From Gammaproteobacteria bacterium (GTDB lineage Bacteria > Pseudomonadota > Gammaproteobacteria > Steroidobacterales > Steroidobacteraceae), in assembly GCA_028293725.1 (NCBI GenBank), contig JAQGOE010000138.1:1-5800 (forward strand): DNA of 5,800 nucleotides, read 5' to 3'. The translations under genes were made by a program, and so were the position numbers. The notes beneath the pieces are model-generated. The model ran no database searches, had not been told where the DNA came from, and saw only the letters and a program-made list of their open reading frames with translations. Position 1 is the stretch's first letter; every line of letters begins with the position of its first letter. Positions 3,846 to 5,800 of the stretch are shown one piece after another.

Positions 3846-5800
3846 TCAGCCGCTGAGCCCGAGCATGGCGTGCGCGAGCAGGCGATCGGCGCAGTCGGCG
3901 ATCAATTCCTTGTGCATCAGGCCGTTGTGCCAGGAAGTTGGAATCGCCTTCACGCTGTAGTAGGCGCCGGCGAGCTGGCCGCAAACGGCGGCGATCACGT
4001 CTGAGTCGCCGCCGAGATTGGCGGCATACAAAATAGCGTCCCGAAAATTGCTCGTCGCACCGAAGGCGGCGACGGCGGCGACGAGGACGGCTGGGGCGCC
4101 GCCGCCTGTCCCGGCTGAGGCGCCTGGGGAATGATGTGCGGCAGCGCCGCCGCCTGAGAGTCCGCCGCCGGCTCCAGCCTCGGCGCCAGGTACGGCCGGG
4201 TGGTCGGCGCCGACTGCGCTGCGAGCGCTGCCACCGGCGACCGCGCCAGCGCCGACACCTCCGCGACCGCCGCTACCGGCAACCGCGCCAGCACCAGCGC
4301 CTCCACGACCGTTGCCACCGGCAACCGCATCGCCAGCCGGGCTCATTGCGGCCATCGTCGCCTTCTCCAGCACTACGGCCTTAGGCTGCCCCGACAGCGC
4401 CGCGTAGAGCGCGCGAGCCAGACTGCGACAGGCTTCGAGCACTACGGGTGACTGGCAGGTCGTGCGGGCAGCCTCGGTGGCCTGGTCGACGGCTGGGCCG
4501 CTGGTGGCGAAGAAAAACAGGACGGCTGGAGCCACTCGCGACAGGGGCTCGGGGTCGACCTGGTTGGGATCGTGTGAGCCGAAGAAGGCCTGGCGCCGCC
4601 ACTGGGCGATGGCGATCGCCCGCGCGGTGCTGGCGGTGATTCCGACGCACTGGCCGGTCGCGGCGAGATAGCCCTTCTGCTGCCAGCGGCGGTAGCGTTC
4701 CATCTGGTCCCGCGCGTCGAACCCGTTGCATTCGAGAAGGCTGTCGGCCAGACAAAGAGCCATGGAGGTGTCATCGCTCCAGGCACCCCGAGGCAGATCG
4801 AAGGGACCGCCGCCGAGCATGTCGCCCACAGGGGTGAAAGTACCCGGCCGGCGAAATTGCGTGGCGGCGGCGACGGCGTCGCCGACTGCGAGGCCGATGA
4901 GTGCGCCGTGAAAGCGATCACGCAGCGTTTGGGCGGCGGACAGGGCCGCGGGATCTAGCAGTGGGTCGTCGTCGACCGCGAGGTTGGAAGGTACGGTACC
5001 GAGGTTGTGCGTCAGCTCGTCTCCGACGTGCCCATCCCTGACCGCCCCGCCGCGGATCGGCGCGCCTGCAACCGGCCCTGCCTCGTCGCGCGCGATGGCA
5101 ACACCCGCACCAGGACCCACCTGGCCGCGCGCGGTGGCAACACCCGCACCAGGGCCCACCTGGCCGCGCGCGGTGGCAACACCTGCACCGGCGCCGCCCT
5201 GGCCGCGCCCGGTGGCCACACCCGCGGCTGGCGCCCCAGCCAACACTGGCGCTGCACCCATCGCCGGGCCCATCACTGGCGCCGCGCCGCCCTGCCCTAG
5301 CGCTCCGCCCACCGTCGGCGCTGCTCCCGCCGCAAACTCCCCAACAGCAAACAACCCCCGCGATTTCCACTTCCGCACAAACCCAACCTGCTCGTCGGTC
5401 TCCGGCACGCTGCCCCAGCTCTGCGAGCGCTCCGAGAACTGCCACAGACGGTTGAGCTCGTCCAGAGCGGCGTCGCCCGCGAGGCCCCGCTCCACCAACA
5501 GGCAGCCTATGACCGTGCCCGTGCGGCCGATGCCCGCCCGGCAATGCACGTAGACACAACGGCCGGACTGCACGGCGTCGTGTAGACAGTCGAGAATCTC
5601 GGCCATGTGAAGCCGCTGTGCGGGAATGCCGTGGTCACGGATGGGTTTGCGGAGGTACTCGATGTTGAACGGTAACTCCAGGTCGTATGGCTTCAGCTCG
5701 CCCGGCTCGGTGAGGTCGATGAAACACTCGACTCCCGCGGCGAACAGCCGCTGCAGCCTTTCCAGAGTGGCCTCACGGGTCGTGCCGCCCGGGTGCTCAC
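3846..5800 (-). CDS. Dual-specificity phosphatase fused to ADP-ribosylglycohydrolase, 5'-partial
   Basis: The frame is open to the window edge. No ATG, GTG or TTG occurs upstream of the ATG at 5604-5606, and that ATG lies inside the phosphatase fold, so the true start is beyond 5800; about 650 residues are visible. The phosphatase domain (5800 to about 5350) has a general-acid Asp in PIRDHGIP (5634-5636) and, 31 residues on, HCRAGIGRTG with catalytic Cys (5541-5543) and Arg. It should remove phosphate through a cysteinyl intermediate. After a Gly/Ala linker, the ARH/DraG domain starts at GALIGLAVGDAV (about 4870-4905), with the WSDDTSMAL metal motif (about 4752-4781) and ends with NLGGDSDV (3996-4019) and GQLAGAYYS. 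This family hydrolyses ADP-ribose from proteins or small molecules. The last metal-motif residue, normally Thr/Ser, is Val here. A second low-complexity stretch interrupts the ARH domain. Probably cytoplasmic and acting in signal reversal; substrate unknown. Confidence 0.88.
   Translation of the reverse strand, partial: EHPGGTTREATLERLQRLFAAGVECFIDLTEPGELKPYDLELPFNIEYLRKPIRDHGIPAQRLHMAEILDCLHDAVQSGRCVYVHCRAGIGRTGTVIGCLLVERGLAGDAALDELNRLWQFSERSQSWGSVPETDEQVGFVRKWKSRGLFAVGEFAAGAAPTVGGALGQGGAAPVMGPAMGAAPVLAGAPAAGVATGRGQGGAGAGVATARGQVGPGAGVATARGQVGPGAGVAIARDEAGPVAGAPIRGGAVRDGHVGDELTHNLGTVPSNLAVDDDPLLDPAALSAAQTLRDRFHGALIGLAVGDAVAAATQFRRPGTFTPVGDMLGGGPFDLPRGAWSDDTSMALCLADSLLECNGFDARDQMERYRRWQQKGYLAATGQCVGITASTARAIAIAQWRRQAFFGSHDPNQVDPEPLSRVAPAVLFFFATSGPAVDQATEAARTTCQSPVVLEACRSLARALYAALSGQPKAVVLEKATMAAMSPAGDAVAGGNGRGGAGAGAVAGSGGRGGVGAGAVAGGSARSAVGADHPAVPGAEAGAGGGLSGGGAAAHHSPGASAGTGGGAPAVLVAAVAAFGATSNFRDAILYAANLGGDSDVIAAVCGQLAGAYYSVKAIPTSWHNGLMHKELIADCADRLLAHAMLGLSG
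4206..4313 (-). repeat. 42-bp tandem repeat inside the ARH domain
   Basis: About 2.6 copies of a 14-residue unit, (N/G)GRGG(A/V)GAGAVAG(S/G), encoded at 4272-4313 and 4230-4271, with a diverged third part to about 4206. It sits within a roughly 80-residue Gly/Ala/Ser-rich stretch (about 4095-4337). This separates the central ARH helices from the C-terminal NLGGDSDV helix. Length is a multiple of three, so the frame is kept. It looks like a slippage-expanded surface loop. Confidence 0.75.
5073..5228 (-). repeat. 39-bp tandem repeat in the interdomain linker
   Basis: Four 13-residue units with consensus GAGVATARGQVGP. The two central units, 5151-5189 and 5112-5150, differ at only 2 of 39 bases; the outer units (5190-5228 and 5073-5111) are more diverged. 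The array lies in the Gly/Ala/Pro linker (about 5010-5335) joining the phosphatase and ARH domains. Near-identical central units with decayed edges indicate recent expansion by slippage or unequal exchange in frame. Confidence 0.85.

Noticed and set aside
3608..3856. Small plus-strand frame covering the gap between the fusion gene and the operon
   Set aside because: It begins with TTG without a ribosome-binding site, is Arg/Ala-rich as expected of random GC-rich DNA, and overlaps coding sequence at both ends.
5073..5228. CRISPR array suggested by regularly spaced repeats
   Set aside because: The units are directly tandem with no unique spacers, remain in frame, and encode a Gly/Ala linker.
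4984..5553. Plus-strand Ala/Pro-rich frame with repeats opposite the phosphatase-ARH linker
   Set aside because: Its repeats are just the complement of the 39-bp linker array, and its end runs antisense through the phosphatase active site.
5604..5606. ATG as the start of the phosphatase-ARH protein
   Set aside because: The frame continues upstream without a stop to the window edge and encodes recognisable phosphatase sequence, including the general-acid Asp, so this Met is internal.

Overview
The window is GC-rich throughout (only about 160 bp clearly intergenic at the widest gap), and every gene I can support lies on the minus strand, so transcription runs from high to low coordinates. The protein families point to a high-GC proteobacterium, most likely gammaproteobacterial (Steroidobacter, Solimonas or Xanthomonas relatives). 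That placement is an inference from protein flavour, not from a marker gene.

Layout in transcription order. (1) 5800-3846: the 3' part of a large fused enzyme, a dual-specificity/tyrosine phosphatase domain followed by an ADP-ribosylglycohydrolase (ARH/DraG) domain. Its start lies outside the window. It carries two Gly/Ala-rich tandem-repeat stretches, one between the domains and one inside the ARH domain. (2) 3845-3687: a gap with two strong GC hairpins, the first just after the stop codon. (3) 3686-780: a tight three-gene operon made of a HExxH zinc metallopeptidase, a D-Ala-D-Ala-ligase-like ATP-grasp enzyme and a CpeT/CpcT-like lipoprotein. The genes overlap by 4 and 8 bp. (4) 779-682: a short gap with a 22-bp perfect-armed palindrome that closely matches a CRP-family operator. 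(5) 681-16: a largely disordered protein with a conserved short helical core and repeated GGGY(D/N)PYG motifs.

The three-gene operon is the main candidate for an undescribed system. A cytoplasmic peptidase and a peptide-bond-forming ligase are translationally coupled, followed by a lipoprotein whose relatives in cyanobacteria handle bilin chromophores. The ligase keeps its nucleotide and metal residues but has lost the typical Ddl substrate motifs, so its product is probably not D-Ala-D-Ala. The phosphatase-ARH fusion implies signal reversal (phosphate and ADP-ribose removal), but nothing visible links it to the operon beyond proximity. No RNA gene, CRISPR array, insertion sequence, attachment site or replication origin was seen.
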